Counted from the stretch's first letter, positions 15,027 through 23,368 are shown. The stretch: DNA of 26,740 nucleotides from Sterolibacterium sp964500605 (GCA_964500605.1 CAZCOS010000026.1:1-26740), one strand, 5' to 3'. Notes: a model not told the origin generated them from the letters alone. Program-made: numbers and translations.

Positions 15027-17053
15027 TCCGTTGCTACCTCGGCCAACAGCGCAGCGATTTCCGATTCAACCTGCTTCAACTCAGCGTCGATGTCATGCAG
15101 CTTGCGCGGCGGCACATACTGGTAGAAGAAGCGGTTGAAGTTGATCTCGAAACCGACGCGCCCAATTTCCTTATCCTTGTCGTCGCGGAAGGTTTCGTCG
15201 ATATAGGCATCCGGCAGATGCGGCAGGACTTCTCGGGCCAGGTAGTCGTGGATGTCTTCTGTCAGCGGCACGTTCTCGTAGTCGGTCAAATCAGGATCGG
15301 CGACAACTGCACCATCGGCATCGAGCACTGGTTCGCCCTGTGGATCGCGCACGCCGAAGGCGTTGCTCAATGCCTTGACGAAGGCTTTCCCCGCCTTGAT
15401 GACCTTGCCAGAAGCCAGCGCAGAACGCACTGTTTCATCGGCAAAGGTTTCGGCCCAGCCAAAAGGATGCGTAGCGCCCATGTGCTGCTGCAATGCTCCC
15501 AGCCAGACTTGCTGATGCTCCGGCGAGAGCTTCTGCCAAGCCTTTTCGCCTTGCAGTTTGGACAGGCCTGCGTCATCAACAACCAACGACATGCGCAGCG
15601 GGCGCAACACCTTGATACGGCGATAGCCGAAGGTGCGGTAATCGATCATCCGCGAGACATCGTTTGTCTCGGCAGCGGCATAGATGTCGACAATCTGGCG
15701 ACGCTGCTCGTCATCCACGATCCGGCGCTTGTTGCCTTCGTTCTTGATCGACGACCAGAAGCCCGTAGCGTTGATGAGTTGGACGCGCTTCTCCCTGCGC
15801 CCATCTTTCTTGTTCGAGAGAATCCAGAGATAAGTACCGATGCCCGTGCGGAAGAAGATTTCCGTGGGCAGCGCCACGATGGCTTCCACCAGATCGTTTT
15901 CCAGCAGCCAGCGACGAATCTCAGACTCCCCTGAGCCAGCTCCGCCGTTGAACAACGGCGATCCTGATAGCACGATGGCGGCACGGCCACCACCGTTCTC
16001 AGGCAACTCCAGCTTACTGGCCAGATGCATCAAGAAGAGCATCGAGCCATCGTTGATGCGCGGCAAACCAGGGCCAAAGCGCCCGTCGTACTTCTTTTCC
16101 TTGTGCTCGGTATTTACGGCGTCCGAATCCTTCTCCCACTTCTTACCGAAGGGAGGATTTGAGAGGCAGTAATGGAAGCGCTCGTTGGCGAACTGGTCAT
16201 TGGACAGCGTACTACCCAGCCGAATGTTCTTCGACAGGTCGCGCCCAGGATCAGATTCGAGGGTGCGCAGCAACATGCTGGTCAGGCAGACAGCATGAGT
16301 TTCCGGTTCGAGTTCTTGTCCATGCGGAACAAGAACGGGCGGCACCATGAAGCGGTTGCCGTACTCGGCAACATGATTCATGGCATCGGTCAAAAAGCCG
16401 CCAGTGCCACAAGTCGGGTCGTACAGGGTGCGGATCAGGCCGGGATTCGATTCAAACAGAGCGTCGTCAGGGTCGAGCAACAGGGCCGTGGCCAGATGCA
16501 CGACATCGCGAGGCGTCATGAAGTCCTCAGCCCCTTCATTAACCTCGGCACCAAATCGGCGGATCAGATGCTCGTAGAGGTTGCTCATCACGCGATCCGG
16601 CACCGCCTCCGGATGCAGATCGATACCGGCGAAATTCTTGCAAATCTTGAAGAGAACACCGGCCTTATCGAGACGAATGACGGTATTCGTGAAATCGAAC
16701 TGCTCGAAGATGATGCGAGCGTTGTCCGAGAAGTGGGCGATGTAGTCTTGGAGGTTCTGGCGGGTCTTGGTGCTGCCCAGTGTGGCCAGCGCGTATTCTG
16801 ACGTGTTGTAGAACGGGTAGCGTGTGGCCTGCCGGAGCACTAGATCAATATCGATCCCGGCATCCTTGAAGGCGGCATGACTTTCGCGAACGCTTTCGCG
16901 GGTGGGTTCCAGTACGCATTCCAAACGACGCAAGAGCGTGAACGGCAGGATGATCTTGCCGAAATCCGTGTGCTTGAAATCACCCCAAAGGTCTTCGGCG
17001 TTTTTCCAGATGAAATCCGCCAGCGATGCGCCCGAGCCTGTCTGTTCTGCCAT
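15023..17053 (-). CDS. hsdM: Type I restriction-modification N6-adenine methyltransferase subunit
   Basis: A 676-residue HsdM that methylates adenine in the site chosen by HsdS, using S-adenosylmethionine. An N-terminal helical domain (about 8-165) is followed by the methyltransferase core with motif I DPTCGTGGF (212-220) and motif IV NPPF (299-302). It is longer than the common 500-residue HsdM, with an extra C-terminal region (about 500-676) that includes the FEINFNRFFYQYVPPRKLHDIDAEL segment and a terminal coiled coil. This long form is a known variant. The frame opens at an ATG at 17080, but that codon lies inside an operator-like repeat and upstream of the predicted transcription start. 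The ATG at 17053 has TTGGAG as ribosome binding site at normal spacing and begins MAEQTGSGASL, so it is preferred. First gene of the hsdM-hsdS-hsdR operon. Confidence 0.95.
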   Translation of the reverse strand: MAEQTGSGASLADFIWKNAEDLWGDFKHTDFGKIILPFTLLRRLECVLEPTRESVRESHAAFKDAGIDIDLVLRQATRYPFYNTSEYALATLGSTKTRQNLQDYIAHFSDNARIIFEQFDFTNTVIRLDKAGVLFKICKNFAGIDLHPEAVPDRVMSNLYEHLIRRFGAEVNEGAEDFMTPRDVVHLATALLLDPDDALFESNPGLIRTLYDPTCGTGGFLTDAMNHVAEYGNRFMVPPVLVPHGQELEPETHAVCLTSMLLRTLESDPGRDLSKNIRLGSTLSNDQFANERFHYCLSNPPFGKKWEKDSDAVNTEHKEKKYDGRFGPGLPRINDGSMLFLMHLASKLELPENGGGRAAIVLSGSPLFNGGAGSGESEIRRWLLENDLVEAIVALPTEIFFRTGIGTYLWILSNKKDGRREKRVQLINATGFWSSIKNEGNKRRIVDDEQRRQIVDIYAAAETNDVSRMIDYRTFGYRRIKVLRPLRMSLVVDDAGLSKLQGEKAWQKLSPEHQQVWLGALQQHMGATHPFGWAETFADETVRSALASGKVIKAGKAFVKALSNAFGVRDPQGEPVLDADGAVVADPDLTDYENVPLTEDIHDYLAREVLPHLPDAYIDETFRDDKDKEIGRVGFEINFNRFFYQYVPPRKLHDIDAELKQVESEIAALLAEVATE

Positions 17054-17061
17054 GTGGTTCT

Positions 17062-17181
17062 CCAACCAAGTTTTGCACAAAACAGAATACCAGACTGACG
17101 GAAACTTTCAACCATGTTTTGCACAAAACGGAGAGTTATCACGTTTGGCGTAGCTTCAGGATTCCAACCTTATTTTGCACA
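17062..17181. repeat. Three-copy 18-base motif with near-palindromic core, between hsdM and the toxin-antitoxin pair
   Basis: Three direct copies of an 18-base motif, consensus YCAACCWWRTTTTGCACA, lie at 17062-17079, 17108-17125 and 17164-17181 (start spacings 46 and 56). Copies 1 and 2 continue into the near-palindrome GTTTTGCACAAAAC (17070-17083 and 17116-17129). Copy 3 lacks the right arm. Copy 2 touches the hsdM -35 box, copy 1 covers the predicted hsdM transcription start, and copy 3 lies 18 bases before the antitoxin ribosome binding site. This is the layout of an operator array. The binding protein is not known; the adjacent ribbon-helix-helix antitoxin is the nearest candidate. Confidence 0.85.
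17084..17111 (-). promoter_or_regulatory. Predicted sigma-70 promoter of the hsdM-hsdS-hsdR operon
   Basis: On the minus strand, TTGAAA (17111-17106) and TATTCT (17089-17084) are separated by 16 bases. Transcription would start near 17077, giving a leader of about 24 bases before the hsdM ATG at 17053. Motif copies flank the promoter on both sides, which fits repression. Confidence 0.65.
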
Positions 17182-17210
17182 TAGCCTTATTTTCTACCAA
17201 GGAGGCTGCC

Positions 17211-17501
17211 ATGCTTGCTCATACAGGAAAGCGGCTTACCACGAGAATCACTGGCCATGTGCAGGAAAAGCTGCAAGCAGCAGCCGACCTTGTTGGTGCG
17301 ACGCTGAACCAGTTCGTCGTTCAAGCTGCCCTGGAAAAAGCGGAAAAAGTCATTGAAAGTGAATCAACGATTGTCCTGACTCGTCGGGAATCCTTGAGGT
17401 TGCTGGAGATGATTGAGAATCCGCCGCCGCGCAATGAAAAGTTTCTTCAGGCCCAAGCCCGTTATCAGAGGTTATTGAACGATGCTGGTTCAACCGCTTA
17501 A
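17211..17501 (+). CDS. DUF1778 (TacA/AtaR-like) ribbon-helix-helix antitoxin
   Basis: A 96-residue antitoxin. The N-terminal half, KRLTTRITGHVQEKLQAAADLVGATLNQFVVQAALEKAEKVI, is a ribbon-helix-helix DNA-binding unit as in the DUF1778 family. The C-terminal tail (ENPPPRNEKFLQAQARYQRLL) is the usual toxin-wrapping segment. The frame opens earlier at a TTG (17175), but the ATG at 17211 has a near-perfect ribosome binding site, AAGGAGG at 17199-17205, and starts at the conserved domain. It overlaps the toxin start by 20 bases. Antitoxins of this family repress their own promoter with the toxin as co-regulator; here the nearby three-copy motif is a likely operator. The toxin-antitoxin promoter itself is not clear; a poor TTGGCG/TTATTT pair with a 19-base spacer at 17145-17175 is the best I see. 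Confidence 0.9.
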   Translation: MLAHTGKRLTTRITGHVQEKLQAAADLVGATLNQFVVQAALEKAEKVIESESTIVLTRRESLRLLEMIENPPPRNEKFLQAQARYQRLLNDAGSTA

Positions 17502-17949
17502 CAACAGGCATGACAGAAAAAACTTCGATTGCGGTGATGCAGACCTGAATGGCTGGCTGAAACAGACCGCCAGACAACATAAGGAGAAGGGGATTTCTTC
17601 TACCTTTGTCGCGGTCGCCAACGAGACGGGCGTCGAAATACTCGGCTTCTACGCGATTAGCTTGGCTGAACTGGTGAATAACAATCTGCCAGTGCAATAT
17701 GGAAAGCGGTTACCTACCAAGGTGCCCGTGTTTCATCTTGGTCGGCTGGCAACAGCACTAGGCCATCAAGGGAATGGTATTGGAGAGTTCATGCTCTTTG
17801 ACGCCATTGACCGAGCGACTCGTATTTCCGGTGAAATTGGCAGAATTGGCCTTGTCGTTACTGCGAAGCACTCCACAGTCAATTTCTATCAACGCTATGG
17901 TTTTGAGCAGATGGCGGACCATCCCCAAAATCTGTTCTTACCGTTTTGA
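17482..17949 (+). CDS. GNAT acetyltransferase toxin (TacT/AtaT-like)
   Basis: A 155-residue GNAT-fold toxin. Relatives acetylate the amino group of aminoacyl-tRNA, which blocks translation. The family opening FDCGDADLNGWLKQTARQHKEKGISSTFVAV is at about 15-45, then ILGFYAIS. The acetyl-CoA pyrophosphate loop is HQGNGIG (95-101) within LGRLATALGHQGNGIGEFMLFDA. The C-terminal NFYQRYGF (about 134-141) contains the tyrosine used as a general acid in this family. The ATG lies 20 bases before the antitoxin stop, with a modest AGAGG upstream at 17467-17471, so translation is coupled. All conserved parts are present, so the toxin is probably active. tRNA specificity cannot be told from sequence. Confidence 0.92.
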   Translation: MLVQPLNNRHDRKNFDCGDADLNGWLKQTARQHKEKGISSTFVAVANETGVEILGFYAISLAELVNNNLPVQYGKRLPTKVPVFHLGRLATALGHQGNGIGEFMLFDAIDRATRISGEIGRIGLVVTAKHSTVNFYQRYGFEQMADHPQNLFLPF

Positions 17950-18220
17950 CTGCGTCCCGAAGGTGCTTGAGAATGGGTGCCACGCAAAGTAGAGCCTGCG
18001 GCCAATCTCACGCCAATGCCCGCATCGCGGAGAATTCCAACACGTTCAGCGGCAGTGCAGTCACTCCCTGTTCGTTCGCAACCCGATGCGCCATGGGAAG
18101 AAGCGGGTCATGATTCACCTCAACGCGTCACGGCTGATTGATTTGTCCAGGCATGACAAACAGAAGGAAATCGAATAGGCTGACCGCCTTGTTTGATGTG
18201 CTTTTTGAAGGGTGTTTCCC
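17950..18220. other. 271-base gap at the right edge of the accessory block
   Basis: No supported gene was found. A minus-strand frame (18008-18118) from a GTG encodes about 36 residues (NHDPLLPMAHRVANEQGVTA and on) that look protein-like but match no family I know. It could be the remnant of a gene broken when the block was acquired. No direct repeat matching the ettA side of the block was found, so an attachment site is not supported. Confidence 0.35.
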
Positions 18221-19876
18221 ATGTCGATCAATTTCAGCGAGATTCTCCAGGCTTGTGATGAAGTTCGGCACTACGCCAGCGGCGAGATAATTTTTGCGAT
18301 GGGAGAGCCGGGTGAGGAAATGTACCTCGTGCTTCAGGGTGAAATCGAAATCCGGGTGGGAGACCGCATTCTCGATACGGCGAAGGCCGGGGATACCTTG
18401 GGTGAGATGGCGGTTCTGGATGATTCGGTGCGTAGTGCTTCGGCCATTGCGAGCAAGGATTGCAGGATCGCTATCATCGACAAACCGCGCTTGCTGGAGA
18501 TCGTTCGTCGTTATCCGCTTTTTGCCATCGAGCTGACTAAATGTATGGTGCGCCGCCTGCGGCTCATGAACCATCTGGCGCAATACGATTTGCTCACCCA
18601 CTTGCCAAACCGAACTTTGTTCCTTGAATTGTGTCGGGCCGCGCTCGCGCGTTCTGTCCGGAAAGGTGGGCATCTTGGCCTGCTCCATCTGGACATCGAT
18701 CACTTCGAGGCGATCAATGATTCGCTGGGTTTTTCCTTTGCCGATCAGGTGCTGGCCCAGTTGGCGACTCGTTTGACCAAGGTATTGCATCAGGCCGATG
18801 CCCTGGCGCGCCTGGGGGCCGATGAGTTCGTGCTGCTGGTCGAAAGCGTTCATAGCGACACCGAGCTGGCGGGTATTGCACAAGCTTTGCTCGAAGCCTG
18901 CGCCGCACCGTTTGAGATCAATGGCAAGACAATCTACATCACGGCCAGCATTGGCATCGCCTGCCACCCGGAGGAAGGGGACGATATTGATGTTTTGTTG
19001 AACAACGCTGCGTCCGCGCTGCATTCTGCCAAGGCAGCCGGGCGCAATCAGTATGTGTTTTACTCCGCGGAGCTCAATGCCCGGGCACTGGATTTCGTGA
19101 CGATCAAAAGTGCGTTGCGCGAATCGCTCGATGCCCTCCACGCCGGAGAGTTGAGCCTGCATTATCAGCCCCGGGTGAAGCTCGATTCGGGGCTGATCGA
19201 AGGGGTGGAAGCCTTGGTGCGCTGGAAACATCCCGTGCTGGGCAGCATTTCTCCTGCCCGCTTCATTCCGATTGCCGAGGAGGGTGGGTTGATCGACGCA
19301 CTGGGTGCTTTCGTTTTGCACGAAGGTTGCCGGCAGCGAAAGTTGTGGCTCGATGCCGGGCTGGATGACTTTCGTGTGGCCATCAACCTTTCGGCTTTGC
19401 AGATTCGTCAGGATGATCTGGTCGAACAGGTTGAGGCTACCCTGAAGAAAACCGGCTTGCCGGCTCGTTATCTGGAACTGGAAATGACGGAAAGCGCGAT
19501 GGCAGAAAACCCCGAGCGCGTTATCGAAAAGCTTTCAAAACTGCGTAATCTGGGGATCAAAATTGCACTCGATGATTTCGGAACCGGCTACTCTTCGCTG
19601 TCTTATCTGAAGTATTTTCCGCTCGACTGCATGAAAATCGACCAGTCGTTTGTTCGTGGCCTTCCACAAGACAAGGACGACATCGCCATCATCCGGACGA
19701 TTACGGCACTGGCACGAAATCTGGGGCTGGATGTTGTCATCGAAGGCATCGAGACCCAGGAGCAAATGGATTTTGCCCGTCAGGAAGGTTGTGGGACCTA
19801 CCAGGGCTATCTATTCAGCCGACCGCTTCCCGCGGAGGCGGCGGCAGACTTGCTGCGCAAGAGCAGGACACGCTGA
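18221..19876 (+). CDS. cNMP-binding / degenerate GGDEF / EAL protein (probable c-di-GMP phosphodiesterase)
   Basis: A 551-residue soluble protein. Residues about 10-95 form a cyclic-nucleotide-binding (CAP-ED) domain: GEIIFAMGEPGEEMYLVLQGEIEI, then GEMAVLDDSVRSASA, which keeps the Glu and Arg of the phosphate-binding cassette. A GGDEF-like domain (about 122-285) follows, but its active-site motif is LGADEF (198-203), not GGDEF, so cyclase activity is doubtful. The EAL domain (about 295-545) has EAL at 330-332, NLSA, EMTES, DDFGTGYSSL at 451-460, KIDQSFV and VIEGIET, all as in active phosphodiesterases. The protein probably degrades c-di-GMP under control of a cyclic nucleotide. The ATG at 18221 is chosen over a GTG at 18212 because GAAGGG (18207-18212) lies at ribosome-binding distance. 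It faces a second GGDEF-EAL gene tail to tail. Confidence 0.92.
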   Translation: MSINFSEILQACDEVRHYASGEIIFAMGEPGEEMYLVLQGEIEIRVGDRILDTAKAGDTLGEMAVLDDSVRSASAIASKDCRIAIIDKPRLLEIVRRYPLFAIELTKCMVRRLRLMNHLAQYDLLTHLPNRTLFLELCRAALARSVRKGGHLGLLHLDIDHFEAINDSLGFSFADQVLAQLATRLTKVLHQADALARLGADEFVLLVESVHSDTELAGIAQALLEACAAPFEINGKTIYITASIGIACHPEEGDDIDVLLNNAASALHSAKAAGRNQYVFYSAELNARALDFVTIKSALRESLDALHAGELSLHYQPRVKLDSGLIEGVEALVRWKHPVLGSISPARFIPIAEEGGLIDALGAFVLHEGCRQRKLWLDAGLDDFRVAINLSALQIRQDDLVEQVEATLKKTGLPARYLELEMTESAMAENPERVIEKLSKLRNLGIKIALDDFGTGYSSLSYLKYFPLDCMKIDQSFVRGLPQDKDDIAIIRTITALARNLGLDVVIEGIETQEQMDFARQEGCGTYQGYLFSRPLPAEAAADLLRKSRTR

Positions 19877-19949
19877 AACAGGGTATTTCGATGGGGGACA
19901 GGCGTCGTCTGTTGGTCCGCCGCGATGAAGATCAAATTTTGTATCTGAA

Positions 19950-19981
19950 CCGCGGCCAGCCGTAAAGGCTGCCCCTACAGG
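19950..19981 (-). repeat. REP-like palindromic element
   Basis: On the minus strand the sequence has a GTAG foot (19978-19975) followed by an imperfect palindrome with arms CAGCC and GGCTG around a five-base loop (19957-19971), extended by G-C pairs with one mismatch. A GTAG tetranucleotide plus imperfect stem is the usual design of REP elements mobilised by RAYT-type proteins. It lies between two convergent genes, the usual location of REPs. Confidence 0.55.
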
Positions 19982-20023
19982 TAGCGGTTCCTTTCCATAT
20001 CAATGCGCCGGGTCAATAAGGGT

Positions 20024-20040
20024 GTCGCCCTGATGGCGAC
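20024..20040. terminator. Perfect 6-base hairpin between convergent c-di-GMP genes
   Basis: GTCGCC, loop CTGAT, GGCGAC. It lies 38 bases beyond the stop of the minus-strand sensor gene. There is no clear T-run on either side, so termination is only a possibility. Confidence 0.3.
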
Positions 20041-20077
20041 TATTCAGTCTTCGCGGGCAGGTGAAATCATCGCAAAA

Positions 20078-23000
20078 TCAAAGTGGCGGCAAGTCTTGGT
20101 GTTTTCCGGTTTGGAGCATGGCTTCGTAATCGCTAGAGGAAACGGGGCGGCTGAACAGATAGCCCTGCATTTCGTTGCATTGGTGCTGCCGCAAGAAGTT
20201 CATTTGCTCTGGTGTTTCGACTCCCTCTGCAACGACGGTCATTTTCAGGTTGTGCCCCAGTCCGATCACGGCGACGCAGATTGCGGCATCGTCCGGGTCC
20301 TGGGTGATGTCGTTCACAAAAGCACGGTCGATCTTTAGGTGGTCGAGGGGGAGACGCTTGAGGTAGGACAGCGAGGAGTAGCCAGTTCCGAAGTCGTCCA
20401 GCGAGAGCTTCACGCCAATGGATTTGAGTTCATCCAGAATGGCAATGGCGCGTTCGACGTCCTGCATGGCCGTGCTTTCCGTGACTTCCAGCACCAGCAT
20501 GGAAGGTTCAAGGCGGTGTCTTTCAAGGATGCTGCGCACCATCTGACAGAGGTTTTCTTGAACAAATTGTCGGGCGGAAAGATTGACGGCGACCGGCGGG
20601 GTTTTCAAGCCTGCATCCAGCCAGGCCCGCATTTGCCGACAAGTGTCGTCGATGACCCACTCACCGATGGAGACGATCAGCCCGGTTTCTTCGGCCAGCG
20701 GGATGAAATCCACGGGTGAGATCATGCCTAGTTCTGGATGGTGCCAGCGGAGCAAGGCTTCCGCGCCGACGATTTTGCCGGTGTGCAGGCTGACCTTGGG
20801 TTGGAACAGAAGCTGCAACTGTTTGAGTTCCACGGCCTGCCGCAAGGCGGCGTCCAGCATCATCCGGCGAGGCAGGTGGCGGTTCATTTCGGTGACATAG
20901 ACTTGCACTGTGTTGCCGCCGCGCGCTTTTGAGCCGTACATGGCGGCGTAGGCGCATTGCAGCAGGGCTTCGGCGGTTTCTCCGTTTTCCGGGTGCAGGC
21001 AGATCCCCGCACTGGCTGTGACGTAGAGCTGCTGTCCAGCAAGAAGTACGGGTTTGGCAATATGGGCAAGCAGTCGTGCCACCATTTCGCTGACTTGAGC
21101 AGTGGATGCCGGAGAGGGTACGACGATGCCGAATTCATCGACGGAAAGGCGACCCATGAAGTGATTGGGTTCCAGTGCTTTGGCAAGACGTTGGGACATT
21201 TGCTGAACGAGCTGGTCGCCAATGTGGTGTCCGAGGGTGTCGTTGAAGTTCTTGAAGCGGTCGAGATCGACGACAATCACGGCCATCGTGCTACCTGATT
21301 CTGGAGACGGGTTGGCCTTGCTGATATTTTGCTCAAGACGTTTCATGAACATGGCGCGATTGGGCAGGCCCGTGCTGCGGTCGAAGTGGGACTGATAGTC
21401 GAGCTGTTGTTCGAAGTATTCGCGCTTGTGGATTTCGCGCAGATGTTCGATGCCGTAGGCCAGATTATTGGCCAGTTTTTCGAGGAGGGTGATTTCTGCC
21501 GTGTCAAAGGCTTGGGCTTCATGTGCGTAGATCGACAGGGCCCCCATGACCCCCAAACTGTTTGTGAGCGGCAGGGAGATCGTGCTGGCGTAGGCGGCTT
21601 GAACATTGCCTTGATCGTGCAGGTCTTGAATGACGACGGGCAGGCCGGTATGGATGGTCGCTCCGGCAGGGCAGTCTGCGGGTATGTTGGCTTCGTGCCA
21701 CGTTAGCTTGAGCTGGTGAAGTATGGTGTCGTCGCCGCTTTGGGCAACGGGCAGAATGTGTTTGTCGTCATCAATGGCAAAGCCGACCCAGGCCATGGGG
21801 TAGCCACCGATTTCGGTAATGTGGCGGCAGATGGCTTCGAGCAGGTCGTGCTCGTTCCGGATGCGCAGCAGGGCTTCGTTTGCCTCTGAAAGTAGTTGCA
21901 GGGTGCGATTCAGTTTCTTTTGTTCGGCTTCAGCCTGCTTCCGGTCGGTGATGTCGGCTACGATGCCGATCATGCGAATGGGGCGTTTTTGCTCGTCATA
22001 GAGCACCTGGCCTCTGACATTGATCCAGCGCAGCACATTGTCGGCCCGGATGATGCGAATTTCGAGATCATGTTGCCCAGAAACCAGGGCATCGGCATAA
22101 CGCTGTCGAACAAGGGCTTGATCTTCTGCAGGGACGTGTTTGAAAAATTCACCGGCATCGGCAGTGAGCTGGGGCGTGTCGTAGCCAAAAATCCGGTTGT
22201 GCTGGGCCGTGCGGTAAGTCGTTCCGGCAAGTAAGTCGATGTCCCAGGCACCTAGTTTTGCCGATTCAAGCACCAGATTGCGCCAGCTTTCACTTTTTTC
22301 GAGGGTGGCGGCCATGTCGTCGATGCTGGCAGCCAGGCGACCGATTTCATCCTGGGTGTGAGGCAGGCCGGTGCGGGCTGAAAAGTCGCCTTCTCCGATG
22401 CGACGTGTACTCTGGCGTAGTTTGTCGATAGGTTGGAGTACCCAGCGTTTGTTGGAGTGCCAGATCAGGGCCAGCAAGGCGATGACGGCCAGCAAGGCGA
22501 GGGCGGTCGCACTGAGAAACTGACGGATGGCCAGCCAGTAGGGGTTCTGGGTGGGAAGGGTGACCCAGGCGTAGCCCAGATTGGCGTGTTCGGTTTTGAT
22601 GGGAGCGGCTACGAAGGTGCGTGTTAGGCCGTCAAGCCCCGTCGCTTCAAAGGAAGTGAAGTCGGTAATGCCTGAAATTTTTGAGAAAAGGGCGTGGTCG
22701 TGAAGGTCACGGCCCAGCAGACGCTGAGGAGAAAGCACCTTGCCCTGCGGATCGATGAGGACAAATGAAACTTTTCTGGGGGCGGATAGATCGGTGATTC
22801 TTTGTTCAAACCAGCTCAGATTGATTTGCGCCACGAGAAGGAGCGTGTCCGGAGCAGACTTTGATTTTTCCTGCCCGGGTGCAAGGGGTTGAATCAGTAG
22901 AAGTTTGTTTGGGACTGCAGCGTTGATGTTGGTCAGGCTGCTGTCTGATGAACCAGTTCGGGGGGCGGCAGCCGCCCGACTCAGGGCCTGCTTGAACGAA

Positions 23001-23368
23001 GCGTCCGCCGTGATGGGCGCACCACGGGCACAAAGAAGATCACCCTTGTTTGTATAGAAGGCCAGCCCCACCAGGGATTCGGGGGCGAAAGGTGCGTTGT
23101 AGAGGAGTCGCTGACATTCTGATTGATCGATAAGGCGTAGGCCAACCGTCGAATGGGACAGGGTGTCCAGGTAGCTTTCATTGTGGGTTAGCTGCTCCGC
23201 CGTTTGCTGGATCACCAGTCGGGCCAGGTCGTTCAAAAAGCGTTCTTCGCTTTCAATCTGATCCTTGGAATAAAACCAGCTCTGCCCGGCAAACAGCAGG
23301 ACGATCGGCAGCAGGAGGGCCATGCCAAGAATCAGGAGGCGAATGCGCAAGCCGTAGGATGTGGTCAC
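20078..23368 (-). CDS. Membrane sensor with HAMP-PAS-GAF-degenerate GGDEF-EAL domains
   Basis: A 1096-residue inner-membrane c-di-GMP protein. TM1 is about 8-28. A periplasmic Cache-like sensor spans about 35-283, and TM2 is about 284-303. Then come HAMP (about 303-358), PAS with its PAC tail (about 365-475, ending GIVADITDRKQAEAE), a GAF domain (about 500-645), GGDEF-like (about 665-830) and EAL (about 840-1090). The GGDEF motif is replaced by SVDEF in GRLSVDEFGIVV, so cyclase activity is unlikely. The EAL side has AEALLRW, NLSARQF, EVTES, DDFGTGYSSL, KIDRAFV and VAEGVET, so phosphodiesterase activity is likely. The start is a GTG at 23368; an in-frame stop lies just upstream and no ATG precedes the first membrane segment. 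A TATACT -10 candidate lies at 23404-23399. The periplasmic ligand is unknown. Confidence 0.92.
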   Translation of the reverse strand: MTTSYGLRIRLLILGMALLLPIVLLFAGQSWFYSKDQIESEERFLNDLARLVIQQTAEQLTHNESYLDTLSHSTVGLRLIDQSECQRLLYNAPFAPESLVGLAFYTNKGDLLCARGAPITADASFKQALSRAAAAPRTGSSDSSLTNINAAVPNKLLLIQPLAPGQEKSKSAPDTLLLVAQINLSWFEQRITDLSAPRKVSFVLIDPQGKVLSPQRLLGRDLHDHALFSKISGITDFTSFEATGLDGLTRTFVAAPIKTEHANLGYAWVTLPTQNPYWLAIRQFLSATALALLAVIALLALIWHSNKRWVLQPIDKLRQSTRRIGEGDFSARTGLPHTQDEIGRLAASIDDMAATLEKSESWRNLVLESAKLGAWDIDLLAGTTYRTAQHNRIFGYDTPQLTADAGEFFKHVPAEDQALVRQRYADALVSGQHDLEIRIIRADNVLRWINVRGQVLYDEQKRPIRMIGIVADITDRKQAEAEQKKLNRTLQLLSEANEALLRIRNEHDLLEAICRHITEIGGYPMAWVGFAIDDDKHILPVAQSGDDTILHQLKLTWHEANIPADCPAGATIHTGLPVVIQDLHDQGNVQAAYASTISLPLTNSLGVMGALSIYAHEAQAFDTAEITLLEKLANNLAYGIEHLREIHKREYFEQQLDYQSHFDRSTGLPNRAMFMKRLEQNISKANPSPESGSTMAVIVVDLDRFKNFNDTLGHHIGDQLVQQMSQRLAKALEPNHFMGRLSVDEFGIVVPSPASTAQVSEMVARLLAHIAKPVLLAGQQLYVTASAGICLHPENGETAEALLQCAYAAMYGSKARGGNTVQVYVTEMNRHLPRRMMLDAALRQAVELKQLQLLFQPKVSLHTGKIVGAEALLRWHHPELGMISPVDFIPLAEETGLIVSIGEWVIDDTCRQMRAWLDAGLKTPPVAVNLSARQFVQENLCQMVRSILERHRLEPSMLVLEVTESTAMQDVERAIAILDELKSIGVKLSLDDFGTGYSSLSYLKRLPLDHLKIDRAFVNDITQDPDDAAICVAVIGLGHNLKMTVVAEGVETPEQMNFLRQHQCNEMQGYLFSRPVSSSDYEAMLQTGKHQDLPPL

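Noticed and set aside
17054..17080. Longer start for hsdM at 17080
   Set aside because: That ATG is inside an operator-like repeat and upstream of the predicted transcription start; 17053 has a proper ribosome binding site.
18008..18118. Small protein gene of about 36 residues on the minus strand
   Set aside because: The residues look protein-like but there is no clear ribosome binding site or known family; kept only as a possible gene remnant.
18128..19321. 397-codon minus-strand open frame
   Set aside because: It lies opposite the cNMP-GGDEF-EAL gene and has no recognisable motif.
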